Part shown: piece by piece, positions 7,320-7,929 of the stretch
How the letters are laid out: every line of letters begins with the position of its first letter
How positions within the stretch are numbered: position 1 is the first letter of the stretch
NCBI GenBank assembly: GCA_937952925.1
Contig: CALFYA010000062.1
Location: 1-7,929 of the forward strand
Direction: 5' to 3'
DNA length: 7,929 nt
Source: an uncultured Moraxellaceae bacterium
GTDB lineage: Bacteria; Pseudomonadota; Gammaproteobacteria; Pseudomonadales; Moraxellaceae
The notes under the pieces: model-generated
What the model was told of the DNA's origin: nothing
What the model saw: only the letters and a program-made list of their open reading frames with translations
The model's database searches: none
Translations under genes and position numbers: made by a program

Positions 7320-7323
7320 TTTG
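7191..7323 (+). repeat. DGR variable repeat 1 (VR1)
   Basis: This 133-base segment runs from TATTGGTCGG to four bases past the stop and aligns without gaps to 7778-7910. The flanking DNA upstream does not align. Across 42 sense codons, 13 differ, by 21 bases: all at codon positions 1 or 2, none at position 3. In every differing codon the shared third base is C or T. Where position 1 or 2 of these 13 codons is the same in both copies (five cases) it is always A. This fits an AAY template codon at each site with adenine-directed mutation. The last 37 bases are identical between the copies, as expected of a homing-initiation region. Confidence 0.9.
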
Positions 7324-7390
7324 CCTTTTTGGCTCTTGCTTGAGTGCTTTGCACACCGTTTGAAGTTCTAAAAGCGTTTTTTAAGAATTT

Positions 7391-7394
7391 GGAG
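7391..7394 (+). promoter_or_regulatory. Ribosome binding site of the second DUF1566 gene (GGAG)
   Basis: GGAG is eight bases before the ATG at 7403, which is the best-spaced start. The in-frame GTG at 7394 overlaps this site and the ATG at 7397 is only two bases away. The surrounding TTGGAGTG resembles the site before the first DUF1566 gene. Confidence 0.6.
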
Positions 7395-7402
7395 TGATGA
7401 AC

Positions 7403-7906
7403 ATGCAAAAATTTATTTATTTGACTTTAACCGTGTGCATAGTGTCGGCAGCACAGGCGCAAACCTGCAACCCTAACATCGTGCGCACCGCGCCCGATAG
7501 CCGCTATGAGTTGGTGATGGGCAGTGGTGGCAGTGAAGTGTTGGATAAACAAACTGGCTTGATCTGGCAGCGTTGCAGCCTTGGCCAAACATGGAACGGC
7601 ACAGCCTGCACCGGTGCTGCCAGCACGCACACATGGACAGAGGCACTGGCCAAAGCAAAAGCAGTGGGCAATGGCTATCGCCTACCCAACATCAGGGAGC
7701 TAAAATCACTGACCGAAAAAGCCTGTTTTGAGCCAGCGATCAACAGTACATTTTTTCCAAATACAGTAAGCGAGGGGTATTGGTCGGCGTCTCCCATTGC
7801 GGGCAGCGTTAACTACGCGTGGTACGTGAACTTCGGCTACGGCTACACGGACGACTACAATAAGGGCAGTGGCTACTACGTTCGAGCGGTTCGCGCAGGT
7901 CAGTAA
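7403..7906 (+). CDS. Small secreted Lcl_C/DUF1566 protein; predicted DGR target protein 2
   Basis: From the ATG at 7403 the product is 167 residues. It has an ordinary signal peptide (M-Q-K-F, hydrophobic core, cleavage likely after A-Q-A at residue 19) and no lipobox, so it should be released to the periplasm or beyond. Nearly the whole mature protein is one Lcl_C/DUF1566 domain: D-K-Q-T-G-L-I-W-Q-R-C, W-T-E-A-L-A-K-A, Y-R-L-P-N-I-R-E-L-K-S-L, then Y-W-S-A-S-P ... Y-Y-V-R-A-V-R. It lacks the Ig-like spacer of its neighbour. Residues 126-167 are variable repeat 2, with variable positions 132, 135-137, 141, 143, 148, 150-153, 155 and 156. Outside the variable repeat the two genes match only at protein-family level. 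It lies 83 bases after gene 1 on the same strand and may share its transcript. Its binding partner is unknown. Confidence 0.85.
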   Translation: MQKFIYLTLTVCIVSAAQAQTCNPNIVRTAPDSRYELVMGSGGSEVLDKQTGLIWQRCSLGQTWNGTACTGAASTHTWTEALAKAKAVGNGYRLPNIRELKSLTEKACFEPAINSTFFPNTVSEGYWSASPIAGSVNYAWYVNFGYGYTDDYNKGSGYYVRAVRAGQ

Positions 7907-7910
7907 TTTG
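7778..7910 (+). repeat. DGR variable repeat 2 (VR2)
   Basis: This is the partner of VR1: same length, same ends, same reading frame, and 112 of 133 bases identical. Residues at the 13 variable sites are I, S, V, N, Y, N, Y, D, D, Y, N, G, S here, against Y, H, Y, G, N, S, I, S, Y, G, Y, N, N in VR1. Every differing codon changes the amino acid, and there is not one silent difference. Four of the 21 differing bases have no A in either copy (T/G or G/T), meaning both copies would have mutated from A independently. Confidence 0.9.
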
Positions 7911-7929
7911 AGCGTAGCGTTTTTTGGCT

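Noticed and set aside
7366..7387. Possible hairpin/terminator between the two DUF1566 genes
   Set aside because: The stem is only AAAA/TTTT plus TTCT/AGAA with a three-base bulge, all AT-rich, and it overlaps the region just before the ribosome binding site. It is too weak to call.
7191..7910. Recent duplication of a whole DUF1566 gene as the cause of the matching 3' ends
   Set aside because: DNA before the repeat does not align between the genes, and the repeat differences fall only in first and second codon positions of AAY-like codons with no silent change. Ordinary divergence after duplication would give mostly third-position changes.

Overview
The window looks like chromosomal DNA of a Gram-negative proteobacterium. 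It carries a LysM cell-wall protein, a complete Yej-type peptide importer, and a lipoprotein with a clear lipobox. Gene order (LysM/lytic transglycosylase next to yejA-yejB-yejE-yejF) reminds me of gamma-proteobacteria such as Moraxellaceae, but that assignment is recollection and weak. No gene-free stretch exceeds about 100 bases, and there are no RNA genes, insertion sequences or CRISPR arrays that I can see.

Left part (1-6177, all + strand): the C-terminal end of a LysM-repeat protein, probably an MltD-like lytic transglycosylase. It is followed, with a one-base stop/start overlap, by yejA (periplasmic substrate-binding protein), a 75-base gap with competing inverted repeats, then yejB, yejE (permeases) and yejF (double ATPase), each overlapping the next. 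Together they form one apparent operon that would import oligopeptides or peptidoglycan fragments across the inner membrane. Its pairing with a cell-wall enzyme suggests muropeptide recycling.

Right part (6178-7929): two consecutive secreted proteins with a C-terminal Lcl_C/DUF1566 domain, a C-type-lectin-like fold. The first is a lipoprotein with an Ig-like spacer; the second is short with an ordinary signal peptide. Their upstream parts are unrelated at DNA level, yet their last 43 codons plus four bases past the stop (7191-7323 and 7778-7910, 133 bases each, no gaps) are a matched pair. They differ at 21 bases in 13 codons. Every difference is in codon position 1 or 2, none in position 3, and all 13 codons fit an AAY ancestor. 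This is the signature of adenine-directed mutagenesis by a diversity-generating retroelement (DGR). The two proteins are therefore read as DGR target proteins with variable repeats VR1 and VR2.

Neither the template repeat nor the reverse transcriptase is in the window, which ends 19 bases after VR2. They are most likely just beyond the right edge.
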